Below are positions 38,250 to 46,545 of a stretch of DNA of 64,000 bases, piece by piece. Origin of the DNA: Mycolicibacterium sp. MU0053. GTDB taxonomy: Bacteria; Actinomycetota; Actinomycetes; Mycobacteriales; Mycobacteriaceae. Position numbers and translations under genes: made by a program. How positions within the stretch are numbered: the stretch's first letter is position 1; every line of letters begins with the position of its first letter. The notes beneath the pieces were generated by a model. That model had not been told where the DNA came from and made no database searches. It saw only the letters and a program-made list of their open reading frames with translations. Location: NCBI RefSeq assembly GCF_963378095.1, contig NZ_OY726397.1:310001-374000 (forward strand). The letters run 5' to 3'.

Positions 38250-41200
38250 GAGCGCCGACCCTTCTTGCGTGGAACCGGCCACGGCGCAATGGGATTGCCC
38301 TGCCACCGGGTCGACGCCGGAACCTCGTCTCCGCGCATCACCAGCGACGCCGGGCCCACGGTGGCGCCGGCGCCCACCCGGGCGGCGGGCAGCGCCACAC
38401 AGTGTGGGCCCAGGGTGGCGCCGTCCTCCAGGACCACGGTGTCCATCCGCATGATGCGGTCGTGGAACAGGTGGGTCTGCACCACGCAACCGCGGTTGAC
38501 GGTGCTGCCGCGTTCCAAGGTCACCAGGTCGGCCTCGGGCAGCCAATAGGTTTCGCACCAGACCCCGCGGCCGATGTCGGCGCCCAGGCCCCGCAGCCAG
38601 ATGTTCATCACCGGTGTGCCGCTGGCCGAGCGCGCGAACCAGGGTGCGGCCACGGTCTCGACGAACGTGTCGGACACCTCGTTGCGCCACACGAACGACG
38701 ACCACAGCGGATGCTCGACGGCCCGGATGCGGCCCACCACAACCCATTTCGCGATCACCGAAACGGTGCCGGCCACCGCGCCGGCGGCCAGCAGCACCAG
38801 GCCAGCGGCCAGGGCCGCCCACCCCCAGCCCAGGTGCAGCACCAGCGCCTGCAGGGCGCCGAGCACCGCCACCCCGATCGCGAACGTCACCATCACCGGG
38901 ATCAGCCGGCAGGTCTCGACGATGCCGCGCATGATCTTCAGCGCCACCGACGGCGCGAAGGTGCGCTGCGCGTCGGCCGCAGCGGCCTGGCGGCGCAGGC
39001 GAACCGGCGGGCTGCCCAACCAGGACGAGCCGCGCTTGGCCTTGCGTGGGGTCGCCGACAGGACCGCAACCAGACCGTCCTCGGGCACCCGACGGCCGGG
39101 CTGCGTGATGCCGGAGTTGCCGAGGAACGCCCGCTTTCCGACGGTCGCCGTGGCCACGTGGATCCAGCCGCCGCCCAGTTCGTAGCTGGCGACCATGGTG
39201 TCGTCGGCCAGGAAGGCGCCGTCCTCGATGACCGTGAACTTCGGCGTGAGCAGGGCCGTGGAAATCTCGGTGCCCTTGCCGACCTTCGCCCCGAGCAACC
39301 GCAGCCACCACGGCGTCAACAGGCTGGCATAGACCGGGAACAGGTAGTTGCGGGCGCCGTCCATCAACCGTTCGGTGGCCCACAGCTGCCACCCGATCCG
39401 GCTGCGCACCGGGTGATAGCCCTCCCGCAGGCCGATCGCCAGCAGTCGCACCAGCACCGCGGTCAGCACCGCGTACACCGCCAGCGCCACCAGGGTGGCG
39501 ACCGGCAACCAGATCAACGCCGGCACCACGGCCTGCGACAGCGAGGCGGTCCCGCGCGTCGCGTAGGCGATCACGGCGAGCCCGGCACCCAGGGCGGCCA
39601 GCGGCAGCGCGCCCAACAGCAGTGACGTCAGCCCATAGGTCAGCACCCAGGCCGGCGCGCGCGGCGGCCGGTGGTCGGGCCACGGGTGGCGGGCCTTACC
39701 GGATTTCACCGCCGGCGAACCCTTCCAGTACTGCTTGTTCTTGACCCTGCCGACCACCCCGGACCCGGCCGCGACATCGGCGTTCTTGCCCACCACCGCT
39801 CCCGGCAGCAGCGTGGTGCGGGCGCCCACGGTGGCATCGTTGCCGATCGAGATGGAACCGACGTGGAAGATGTCGCCGTCGATCCAGTGCCCGGACAGAT
39901 CGACCTCCGGCTCGATGGAACTGCGATGGCCCAGCGTCAGCATCCCCGTCACCGGGGGTGCCGAGTGCAGGTCGACGCCCTTGCCGACCCTGTTACCCAG
40001 CGCGCGGGCGTAGTACACCAGCCACGGTGCGCCGGCCAGATTCTCCGCGCCGCTGGCCTCCGACAACCGTTCGGCCAGCCAGACCCGCAGATGCTCGCCA
40101 CCGCCGCGGCGATAGCTGCCCGGCTGCAGATTCGACAGCAGCATTCGCGCGCACAGCACCGCGACGCCCATCCGGCCCAGCGGCGTGACGAACACCAGGA
40201 CTGCCGCGATCACCCACCACCAACTGGTCGGCGCCAGCCAGGCCGGTGCCAGCGTCGCCGGCAGCAGCGCTGCCGCGACGTTGTTGGCCACGGCCAGCCA
40301 GGTCACCCATTGCGCTGCGGCCAGGGTGGCCAGCGGCAGCGAGAGCAGCACCTGCAGCGCCTGCGCCCCCACCGGCGTCGGCTCCACGCGGCGCGGTTCG
40401 ACCTTGGCGGTCGGGTCCAGCTCGTCGAGGTAGCCGGCCAGCGATCCCAGCCGCGGGTGGTCGTAGAGCTGCGCGACGGTCAGCTGCGGGTAGCGCTCGC
40501 GCAGCGCGACCACGAGCTGGGCCGCGGACAGGGATCCGCCGCCGAGCGCGAAGAAGTCCGCCTCGGGGCCGTCGATCTGCGCGCCGAGCACGTCCCGCCA
40601 CAGGGTGGCCAGCCAGCCCATGGTGCCCTCGAGCGTGGTCTCCTCGGTCGGGTCCGCGCCCGGCGGTGGCCACGGCAGCGCATCGCGGTCGACCTTCCCG
40701 GAGGTACGGGTGGGCAGCTCGTCGACCAGCACCAGCCGCGGGATCAGCGCCGCGGGCAGCGACGCGGCCAGGGCGGCACGGGCCACGTTCACGTCGAAGT
40801 CGGGGTCCGCGCTGGCCAGATAGCCCACCAGCAGCGGGGTTCCGGTGGCCGTCTTGCGCACCGCCGCGGCCGCGCCGGCTACCCCGGGCAGGTTGACCAG
40901 CGCGGTGTCGACCTCGCCCAGCTCGATCCGCCGGCCACCCACCTTGACCTGGTCGTCAGCCCGGCCCTGGAAATACAGTCCGTCCGGTTCCAGCCGAACC
41001 AGGTCACCGCTGCGGTAGGCACGCTGCCAGCGCCCGGCCGGCTCCAGCAGCGGCATCGGCGCGTATTTCTCGGCGTCCTTCTCGGGGTCGAGGTATCGGG
41101 CCAGTCCGACGCCGCCGATCACCAGTTCGCCGGTTTCGCCGTAGCCGACCTGACGCCCCTGGCTGTCCACGACGGCCAGATCCCAGCCGGGCAGCGGCAA

Positions 41201-42154
41201 CCCGATGCTGACCGGGCCGGTGCCGTCGAGTTCGGCCAGGCACGCCACCACGGTGGCCTCGGTGGGGCCGTAGGTGTTCCACACCTCGCGACCCTCGACC
41301 GCCAGGCGTTCGACGAGTTCGGGCGGGCAGGCCTCGCCGCCGAAGATCAGCAGCCGCACCTGTTCGAGCGCCTCGGCCGGCCACAGCGCCGCCAGCGTGG
41401 GCACGGTGGAGACCACCGAGATGTCCCGGGACACCAACCACGGACCCAGGTCCATCCCGCTGCGCACCAGCGATCTCGGCGCGGGGACCAGGCACGCGCC
41501 GTGCCGCCAGGCCAGCCACATTTCTTCACAGGACGCGTCGAAGGCCACCGACAACCCGGCCAGCACCCGGTCATCGGGTCCAATCGGATTGTCCTGCAAG
41601 AACATCTGCGCTTCGGCGTCGACGAACGCGGCGGCGTTGCGATGCGTGACGGCCACGCCCTTGGGGGTTCCGGTCGAGCCCGAGGTGAAGATGATCCACG
41701 CGTCGTCGCGGCCCAGTGGTGCGCCGGCTCGCCAGCCCCGCGAGGATCCGGGCCCGCGCACCAGGCCCTCGCCGGTGATGATGGCAACCACCTGCGCCTC
41801 GCCGAAGACGAGCTCGGCGCGCTCGTCGGGATCGTCGGCGTCCACCGGCACATAGGCCGCGCCGGTGGCCAGCGTCGCCAGGATCGATACGTAGAGCGCG
41901 TAGCTGCCGGACGGCATCCGGATCCCGATGCGGTCCCCGCGGCCGATGCCGCGGGCCGCGAGCCAGGTCACGCTGTCCTCGATGTCGGCGATCAGCTCGC
42001 TGTAGGTGAGCTGAACCGTGCCGTCGTCGATGGCTGCGGCGTCGGGGTAGCGCGCCGCGGTGTCATAGAGAATGTCGATCAGCGTGCGGGGAGCGGGTGC
42101 GTGCTCGGCTAGTAGGTATTGAGCGGGAATCTCGTGGTTCGGTTCCGCTGTCAC
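38246..42154 (-). CDS. Pls/PosA-like membrane NRPS: adenylation, carrier and beta-helix domains
   Basis: A 1302-residue fusion. Adenylation domain: TSGSTGTPKG (about 160), FDASCEEMWLAW, NTYGPTEATV, YRSGDLV, KVGGRRIELGEVD and a C-terminal catalytic Lys in SGKVDRDAL. A carrier domain follows, with phosphopantetheine serine in DFFALGGGSLSAAQ (about 540). The last 700 residues hold several membrane helices and three groups of hexapeptide beta-helix repeats near 740-800, 960-990 and 1200-1290. This is the 'NRPS terminal domain of unknown function' layout, shared with epsilon-poly-lysine synthetase (Pls), where the membrane part polymerises the activated amino acid. No condensation or thioesterase domain is present. 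The product here is unknown. It heads a six-gene operon. Confidence 0.93.
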   Translation of the reverse strand: MTAEPNHEIPAQYLLAEHAPAPRTLIDILYDTAARYPDAAAIDDGTVQLTYSELIADIEDSVTWLAARGIGRGDRIGIRMPSGSYALYVSILATLATGAAYVPVDADDPDERAELVFGEAQVVAIITGEGLVRGPGSSRGWRAGAPLGRDDAWIIFTSGSTGTPKGVAVTHRNAAAFVDAEAQMFLQDNPIGPDDRVLAGLSVAFDASCEEMWLAWRHGACLVPAPRSLVRSGMDLGPWLVSRDISVVSTVPTLAALWPAEALEQVRLLIFGGEACPPELVERLAVEGREVWNTYGPTEATVVACLAELDGTGPVSIGLPLPGWDLAVVDSQGRQVGYGETGELVIGGVGLARYLDPEKDAEKYAPMPLLEPAGRWQRAYRSGDLVRLEPDGLYFQGRADDQVKVGGRRIELGEVDTALVNLPGVAGAAAAVRKTATGTPLLVGYLASADPDFDVNVARAALAASLPAALIPRLVLVDELPTRTSGKVDRDALPWPPPGADPTEETTLEGTMGWLATLWRDVLGAQIDGPEADFFALGGGSLSAAQLVVALRERYPQLTVAQLYDHPRLGSLAGYLDELDPTAKVEPRRVEPTPVGAQALQVLLSLPLATLAAAQWVTWLAVANNVAAALLPATLAPAWLAPTSWWWVIAAVLVFVTPLGRMGVAVLCARMLLSNLQPGSYRRGGGEHLRVWLAERLSEASGAENLAGAPWLVYYARALGNRVGKGVDLHSAPPVTGMLTLGHRSSIEPEVDLSGHWIDGDIFHVGSISIGNDATVGARTTLLPGAVVGKNADVAAGSGVVGRVKNKQYWKGSPAVKSGKARHPWPDHRPPRAPAWVLTYGLTSLLLGALPLAALGAGLAVIAYATRGTASLSQAVVPALIWLPVATLVALAVYAVLTAVLVRLLAIGLREGYHPVRSRIGWQLWATERLMDGARNYLFPVYASLLTPWWLRLLGAKVGKGTEISTALLTPKFTVIEDGAFLADDTMVASYELGGGWIHVATATVGKRAFLGNSGITQPGRRVPEDGLVAVLSATPRKAKRGSSWLGSPPVRLRRQAAAADAQRTFAPSVALKIMRGIVETCRLIPVMVTFAIGVAVLGALQALVLHLGWGWAALAAGLVLLAAGAVAGTVSVIAKWVVVGRIRAVEHPLWSSFVWRNEVSDTFVETVAAPWFARSASGTPVMNIWLRGLGADIGRGVWCETYWLPEADLVTLERGSTVNRGCVVQTHLFHDRIMRMDTVVLEDGATLGPHCVALPAARVGAGATVGPASLVMRGDEVPASTRWQGNPIAPWPVPRKKGRRS

Positions 42155-42257
42155 AGCTCGAAGATACTAAGCGGGTCAGCTGACGGCCGGGTGGCCGCTG
42201 TGCTGGGCGTTCGCGCCCGGCTTCTCATTTTCGGCCGGGAGCTGACAGACTGTCGGG

Positions 42258-42364
42258 CAGAGGGGAGTACTCCTTCGCTGCGGAGTCGTCATCACGTCGA
42301 CCGTCATCGGACGACCGGCGCCGTGGATCGCTCCGAGCTTGCCGAGCGGTGGAAGAGACCTCTG
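42258..42364 (+). promoter_or_regulatory. yybP-ykoY manganese riboswitch
   Basis: P1 pairs CAGAGG (42258-42263) with CCTCTG (42359-42364). Inside it are the two signature strings of the class: GGGGAGTA (42262-42269) after the first strand and AGACC (42356-42360) before the second, which dock to form the Mn2+ pocket. A variable GC-rich arm fills the middle. It ends 27 bases before the TTG start of the TerC-family gene and should switch its expression with manganese. Confidence 0.85.
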
Positions 42365-42390
42365 GTGCTTTGACGACCGGAGGTCCTGCT

Positions 42391-43365
42391 TTGAACGTCA
42401 CCCAGCTCGAATGGATCGTCACCCTCGGGGTGACGATCGCCATCCTGCTCTTCGACGTCGTCTACATCGCCCGCAAACCCCACGAGCCGACGATGCGGGA
42501 ATGCGGCATCGCCCTGACGGTCTACGTCGGCCTGGCGATCGCCTTCGGCCTGTGGACCTGGAACTTCCACGGCGAGCAGTACGGGCTCGAATTCTTCGCC
42601 GGCTGGCTCACCGAGTACAGCCTGTCGATCGACAACCTGTTCATCTTCATCATCATCATGGCCAGCTTCAAGGTGCCGAGGAAGTTTCAGCAGCAGGCAC
42701 TGATGGTCGGCATCATCTTGGCGTTGATCTTCCGCGGCATCTTCATCGCGCTCGGTGCCGTCGCGATCGAGCGGTTCTCCTGGATTTTCTACGCCTTCGG
42801 GGCGTTCCTGGTCTACACCGCGGTCAAGCTGGTGCGCGACACCAGCCACGACGACGACGGTGAGAACCGGATCGTCAAGTTCGCCCGCTCGCATCTGAAC
42901 TTCACCGACAAGTGGGACGGGCTGAAGCTCTGGATGAAGGACGGCACCGGCAAGCGGCTGATGACGCCGATGTTCCTGGTGATCGTCGCGCTGGGCACCA
43001 CCGACCTGATGTTCGCGCTGGATTCGATTCCGGCGATCTACGGCCTGACCCGCGAGCCCTACATCGTGTTCACCGCCAACGTCTTTGCGCTGATGGGCCT
43101 TCGGCAGCTGTACTTCCTGCTCGGTGACATGCTCAACCGGCTGGTGTACCTGTCGCAGGGGTTGGCGTTCATCCTGTTGTTCATCGGCGTGAAGCTGATC
43201 CTGCACGCCCTGCACGAGAACGAGTTGCCGTTCATCAACGGTGGCGAGAACCTGCCGGTCCCGGAGATCCCGACGCTGTGGAGCCTCGGGGTGATCATCC
43301 TGACGCTGTTCATCACGATGATCGCCAGCCTGATCCGGGCCAGGGTGGTGGCGCGGGAGCGCTGA
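42391..43365 (+). CDS. TerC/Alx-family membrane protein, probable manganese exporter
   Basis: A 324-residue protein with about nine membrane helices. The family aspartate motifs are SLSIDNLFIFIIIM and TTDLMFALDSIPAIYG. The start is the TTG at 42391, preceded by CCGGAGG (42378-42383) seven bases away. An in-frame codon at 42349 would lie inside the riboswitch and is rejected. TerC proteins under yybP-ykoY control (Alx, YkoY, YceF) export Mn2+ or load it into secreted enzymes; the riboswitch makes that the best reading here rather than tellurite resistance. Confidence 0.93.
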   Translation: MNVTQLEWIVTLGVTIAILLFDVVYIARKPHEPTMRECGIALTVYVGLAIAFGLWTWNFHGEQYGLEFFAGWLTEYSLSIDNLFIFIIIMASFKVPRKFQQQALMVGIILALIFRGIFIALGAVAIERFSWIFYAFGAFLVYTAVKLVRDTSHDDDGENRIVKFARSHLNFTDKWDGLKLWMKDGTGKRLMTPMFLVIVALGTTDLMFALDSIPAIYGLTREPYIVFTANVFALMGLRQLYFLLGDMLNRLVYLSQGLAFILLFIGVKLILHALHENELPFINGGENLPVPEIPTLWSLGVIILTLFITMIASLIRARVVARER

Positions 43366-43424
43366 TTCGATTCCCGCTGAGCGCAACCGGCGACGGATCC
43401 GGCCGGCGTTCCTACCGTGGCGGT

Positions 43425-43853
43425 ATGTCCAACCCGAGAGTGTTCATCGACGTGGCGGCCGGCGCGACCGACGACTGGACGGAGCTGACCGACGACGATC
43501 GGCCCGCGGTGCGGTTGCAGGCGCGCGACCTGCAGCATGCGCAGCGGGTCAGTCGTCGGCTCCGCGCCGACACCGGCGCGGCGGCGGTGCTCGACGTCAC
43601 GGTGTTGGTCGCCGAGGACGGCCGCGCGGCGCGCGGGCTGCTGGCCGCGGCCGGCTCCTATCGCGGCGCGGTGCACTATGTCGGGACGGTGGCGGGCCTG
43701 GCCGGGTTGGTCGACGACATCTACACCGCGGGCGTGGCCGACGGCGTCACGTTGATCCCCGCCGCCGAACAGCAGGACGTGCGGGCGGTGGGGGAACAGG
43801 CGTTGGCCCGGCTGCGGGTCGGCGCGCAGCGGTCGGGCCCGCACGGCGGCTGA
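43425..43853 (+). CDS. hypothetical protein with LLM-oxidoreductase-like tail, 142 aa
   Basis: A 142-residue soluble protein starting MSNPRVFIDVAAGATDDW. The second half (YVGTVAGLAGLVDDIYTAG followed by VADGVTLIP) resembles the last helix and strand of luciferase-like flavin monooxygenases, where the phrase sets the end of the barrel. The length is far too short for a barrel, so it may be a fragment or a stand-alone domain. The ribosome site is weak. It is convergent with the reductase gene at 43883. Confidence 0.6.
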   Translation: MSNPRVFIDVAAGATDDWTELTDDDRPAVRLQARDLQHAQRVSRRLRADTGAAAVLDVTVLVAEDGRAARGLLAAAGSYRGAVHYVGTVAGLAGLVDDIYTAGVADGVTLIPAAEQQDVRAVGEQALARLRVGAQRSGPHGG

Positions 43854-43882
43854 GGGTGCGGCCTCGCCCGCGGTGGGCGGGC

Positions 43883-44986
43883 CTACAGGTCCAGCGTCAG
43901 GGGGGTGCCGGCCACCGACCGCGACACGCAGACCAGCATCTGATCGGCCCGCTCCGGCGCGGTGAGTAGCGTGTCGCGATGGTCGACGTCCCCGGCGAGG
44001 ACCCGGGTGCGGCACGTCCCGCAGAAGCCCTGCTGACATGAATACGGTGCTGCGGCACCGGCTTTGGTGAGTGCGTGCAGCAGGGTCTCGTCGGCCGCCA
44101 CCGGCACTGTCGTGCCGCTGGCGGCCAGCCTCGCCTCGAACGCCACCCCGTCGAGCACCGGTGCCGCCCCGAACCGTTCGTAGTGCAGTTCCACCTGGTC
44201 GCGGCCGGCCAGCGCGGCGCGCACGGTCGCCAGCAGCGGGGCCGGACCGCAGGCGTACACCGCGGTGCCGTCCGGGCAGTCGCCGAGCAGGGCATGCGCC
44301 GACGGCACGCCGTGGACGTCGTCGGTGCGGATCTGGACCCGGGGCCCGAACCCGGCGACCTCATCGAGAAACGGCAGGCTGTCGCGGCTGCGGCCGACGT
44401 AGCTCATCGACCAGTCGACGCCCAGGCGCTCGGCGACGGCGAGCATCGGCAGGATCGGCGTGATGCCGATGCCGCCGGCGATGAACCGCACGCGCCGGGT
44501 CGGTGATCCGTAGCCGGGGACCGCGAACGGGAACGCGTTGCGGGGGCCCAGCGTGGTGACGGTGGCGCCCACCGGCAGCCGGTCGTGGATCTCGACCGAC
44601 CCGCCCCCGCCGTCGGGAATGCGGCGGACCGCGATGCGGTAGTGGTCGCGGGCGGCCGGGTCGCCGCACAGCGAGTATTGGCGGACGGTGCCGCTGGGCA
44701 GGTGCACGTCGATATGCGCGCCGGGGTGCCAGCGCGGCAACGTCGGGCGATCCGCCGGCACCAGCCGCAACTCGACAACGTCCTGGTTGTGGGCGGCGAC
44801 CCTGCGCTCGGCCACCGACAGCGGCAAGACTTGTTCGGGAATCGCCGAAACCGGTTTGCGGACAACAGCTCCGGACACCGTCCACAGGCCGCTGATGGCC
44901 AGGTCCGCCAACCGGATCAGGGGGTCGTGCCGGAACGTGCCGGACACGCTGGGTGGGGTCTGGCGCAGCCGCTGGCGGAGCTTCAT
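43883..44986 (-). CDS. phthalate-dioxygenase-reductase-type ferredoxin reductase
   Basis: A 367-residue electron-transfer protein. The flavin-binding RQYSLCGDP motif comes first, the NAD-binding GGIGITPILPML next, and a plant-type 2Fe-2S domain last, with ligands C-x4-C-x2-C-x27-C in CQQGFCGTCRTRV and LVCVSR. It begins with about 60 extra residues. The start is the ATG at 44986, three bases after the stop of the diiron-like gene. Such reductases pass electrons from NAD(P)H to an oxygenase, and the coupled gene upstream is the obvious partner. Confidence 0.92.
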   Translation of the reverse strand: MKLRQRLRQTPPSVSGTFRHDPLIRLADLAISGLWTVSGAVVRKPVSAIPEQVLPLSVAERRVAAHNQDVVELRLVPADRPTLPRWHPGAHIDVHLPSGTVRQYSLCGDPAARDHYRIAVRRIPDGGGGSVEIHDRLPVGATVTTLGPRNAFPFAVPGYGSPTRRVRFIAGGIGITPILPMLAVAERLGVDWSMSYVGRSRDSLPFLDEVAGFGPRVQIRTDDVHGVPSAHALLGDCPDGTAVYACGPAPLLATVRAALAGRDQVELHYERFGAAPVLDGVAFEARLAASGTTVPVAADETLLHALTKAGAAAPYSCQQGFCGTCRTRVLAGDVDHRDTLLTAPERADQMLVCVSRSVAGTPLTLDL

Positions 44987-44988
44987 CT

Positions 44989-45888
44989 TCACTCCAACGC
45001 GGCCCGCGCCGCGGGGGACGCCGCCAGATAGGCCACCGCCTGCGCCGTCGAACCCATGTGCTCGGGGGAGTACCGCGGGGCGAAGTAGGTCAGCGTCTGG
45101 GTCCCGAACAGGTGGTGGAACTTCGGCAGCAGGCCGCGCTTGGAGTCCCGCATCCGCTGCCGGTTGTACTGCCACCAGCTGAGCTCGATCCGCGGATCCT
45201 GCTTGACCAGGTACCAGGTGCCCTTCTGGAAGAACCCGGCCATCATCGGAACCACCACCGCCATGGCCCGGATCCGGGCCAGGTAGCTGTCGTTGAAGTA
45301 GACCGCGACGTCATGGGCCACCGAACGGTGTTCGACCTCCTCGCTGCCGTGCCACCGGAACAGGTCGACGATCACGGGGTCGGCGCCGTGGTCGTCCCAG
45401 GCGTTGTTGAGGGCGAAGTCGCCCAGCACCGCCGTGTAGTGCTCGATGGCCGCGATCAGCCACAGCCGCTCGCGCAGGTGATTGAAGCGGCGGCGGTCGT
45501 GGGGCGAGGTGCTGGGCGCCAGCACCGTGCCGAACAGGTGCTCCACCAGGTCCAGGATCGGGTCGGGATCCAGGCCCTGGTCCCGCAGCAGGGTGTCCAG
45601 CACGTGGTCGTGGGCGCCGGCGTGGATGGCCTCCTGCCCGATGAAGCCGCGCATGTCGGCGGCCAGCCGTGGGTCGCGCACGTGCGGCAGGGCCTCGTTG
45701 AACGCCTGCACGAACCAGCGCTCGACCGGGGGCAGCAGCACATTGAGCAGGCTGCCCATGTGCGAGGCCACCGGGTGGCCGGGAATCCAGTGCACGGCCA
45801 CCCCGTCGACGTCGAATTGCACGTCGCGGGCGTGGATCTGGACTGGACCGGGATCGATCTCGCGCTCGGGTCGGTGTGGGCGCAGCAT
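44989..45888 (-). CDS. PF10118-type 'metal-dependent hydrolase', ferritin-like diiron candidate
   Basis: A 299-residue protein of the family usually named predicted metal-dependent hydrolase. It has the ligand pattern of ferritin-like diiron carboxylate proteins: Glu56 (PPVERWF), Glu86 and His89 (GQEAIHAGAH), Glu149 (AAIEHYTA), and Glu184 with His187 (GSEEVEHRSVAH). Most of the protein is helical. With a ferredoxin reductase coupled directly behind it, an oxygenase function is more likely than hydrolysis; this is an inference. Ribosome site GAAAGG precedes ATG 45888. Confidence 0.85.
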   Translation of the reverse strand: MLRPHRPEREIDPGPVQIHARDVQFDVDGVAVHWIPGHPVASHMGSLLNVLLPPVERWFVQAFNEALPHVRDPRLAADMRGFIGQEAIHAGAHDHVLDTLLRDQGLDPDPILDLVEHLFGTVLAPSTSPHDRRRFNHLRERLWLIAAIEHYTAVLGDFALNNAWDDHGADPVIVDLFRWHGSEEVEHRSVAHDVAVYFNDSYLARIRAMAVVVPMMAGFFQKGTWYLVKQDPRIELSWWQYNRQRMRDSKRGLLPKFHHLFGTQTLTYFAPRYSPEHMGSTAQAVAYLAASPAARAALE

Positions 45889-45928
45889 TCGAACACCTTT
45901 CTTGCTCGAATGCGTACTGTAGCGCGTA

Positions 45929-45961
45929 GCCAGTACTGGCGGTACCGGTTACCGGTACCGC
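45929..45961. promoter_or_regulatory. double palindrome upstream of the diiron/reductase genes
   Basis: Two abutting inverted repeats: a perfect 12-mer GCCAGTACTGGC (45929-45940), and a perfect 23-mer at 45939-45961 with arms GCGGTACCGGT and ACCGGTACCGC around one base. They lie 41-73 bases upstream of the minus-strand start at 45888, with TACAGT (45918-45923) as a possible -10 between. This looks like a repressor operator. It is also 3 bases after the stop of the UraD-like gene, so a terminator role is possible, though no T-tract follows. Confidence 0.6.
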
Positions 45962-45963
45962 AC

Positions 45964-46479
45964 TCACCAGTTCAGGTAGCCGCCCTCGGGGCCCAGCATC
46001 CGCTCCAACCGGGTGCGGTTGATCCGCGCCAGCTCGTTGCGGACCACCTTGAGTTCGGTCTCCCGGTCGTGGTACAGCCGATCGGTGACGGTCGCCAACA
46101 CCTCGCGCGCCGACAGCCCGGCGCAGCACATCACGAAGCCGAAGCCGAACTGCTCGAGATAACGCTGCGACGCGCGCTGCAGGCAGGCCATCACCTCGGC
46201 GTCCTCGTCCCAGATCGCGCATTGTTCGGCGTGGGATCTGAGACTGCGCGGTCGGCGCCCGATGTCGGGGTAGGCGACCATGATCTGATCGATCGCCTGA
46301 TCGGACATGCTGAACAGCAGCTCGTCGGCGTGCCGAAACAACGCGTCGTGGCTGTCGTAGGGCCGGCCCGCGACCAGGTCGTGCGCCAGGATCACGCTGT
46401 TGCAGCACTCATAGAGCGCATGCACGGCCCTGCGCTCGGGCAACGCGTTGAACGCGTCGAGGCCCATCCCCTGATGCAT
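45964..46479 (-). CDS. UraD/OHCU-decarboxylase-like protein with altered active site
   Basis: About 171 residues. The start is the ATG at 46479; a GTG two codons upstream and an ATG four codons downstream are possible. The fold is recognisable from FNALPERRAVHALYECCNSV, SHAEQCAIWDED and the FGFGFVMCC segment with TDRLYHDRETE. In 2-oxo-4-hydroxy-4-carboxy-5-ureidoimidazoline decarboxylase the catalytic His stands in a His-Pro pair; here it is Tyr-Pro (VAYPDIGRRP). The Glu of the EQ pair is kept. No other urate-pathway gene is near, so a different reaction or no activity is possible. Confidence 0.8.
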   Translation of the reverse strand: MHQGMGLDAFNALPERRAVHALYECCNSVILAHDLVAGRPYDSHDALFRHADELLFSMSDQAIDQIMVAYPDIGRRPRSLRSHAEQCAIWDEDAEVMACLQRASQRYLEQFGFGFVMCCAGLSAREVLATVTDRLYHDRETELKVVRNELARINRTRLERMLGPEGGYLNW

Positions 46480-46545
46480 CAGCACACCGGCATCATGAAG
46501 AACGGATGGGACAGCCGCGTTACCGCGTGTTACGGCGCTGAAAAA

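Noticed and set aside
38250..39683. Apparent fusion of the M1 aminopeptidase with an upstream 480-residue extension
   Set aside because: The extension is another frame of the Pls-like gene. The peptidase has its own ATG at 38249 in a 4-base overlap.
42349..42390. Start of the TerC gene at 42349
   Set aside because: It falls inside the Mn riboswitch and has no ribosome site. The TTG at 42391 has CCGGAGG seven bases upstream.
43854..43882. Short GC hairpin between the hypothetical gene and the reductase as a terminator
   Set aside because: The arms (CGCCCGC and GGGCGGG) pair imperfectly and no T-tract follows on either strand, so support is weak.
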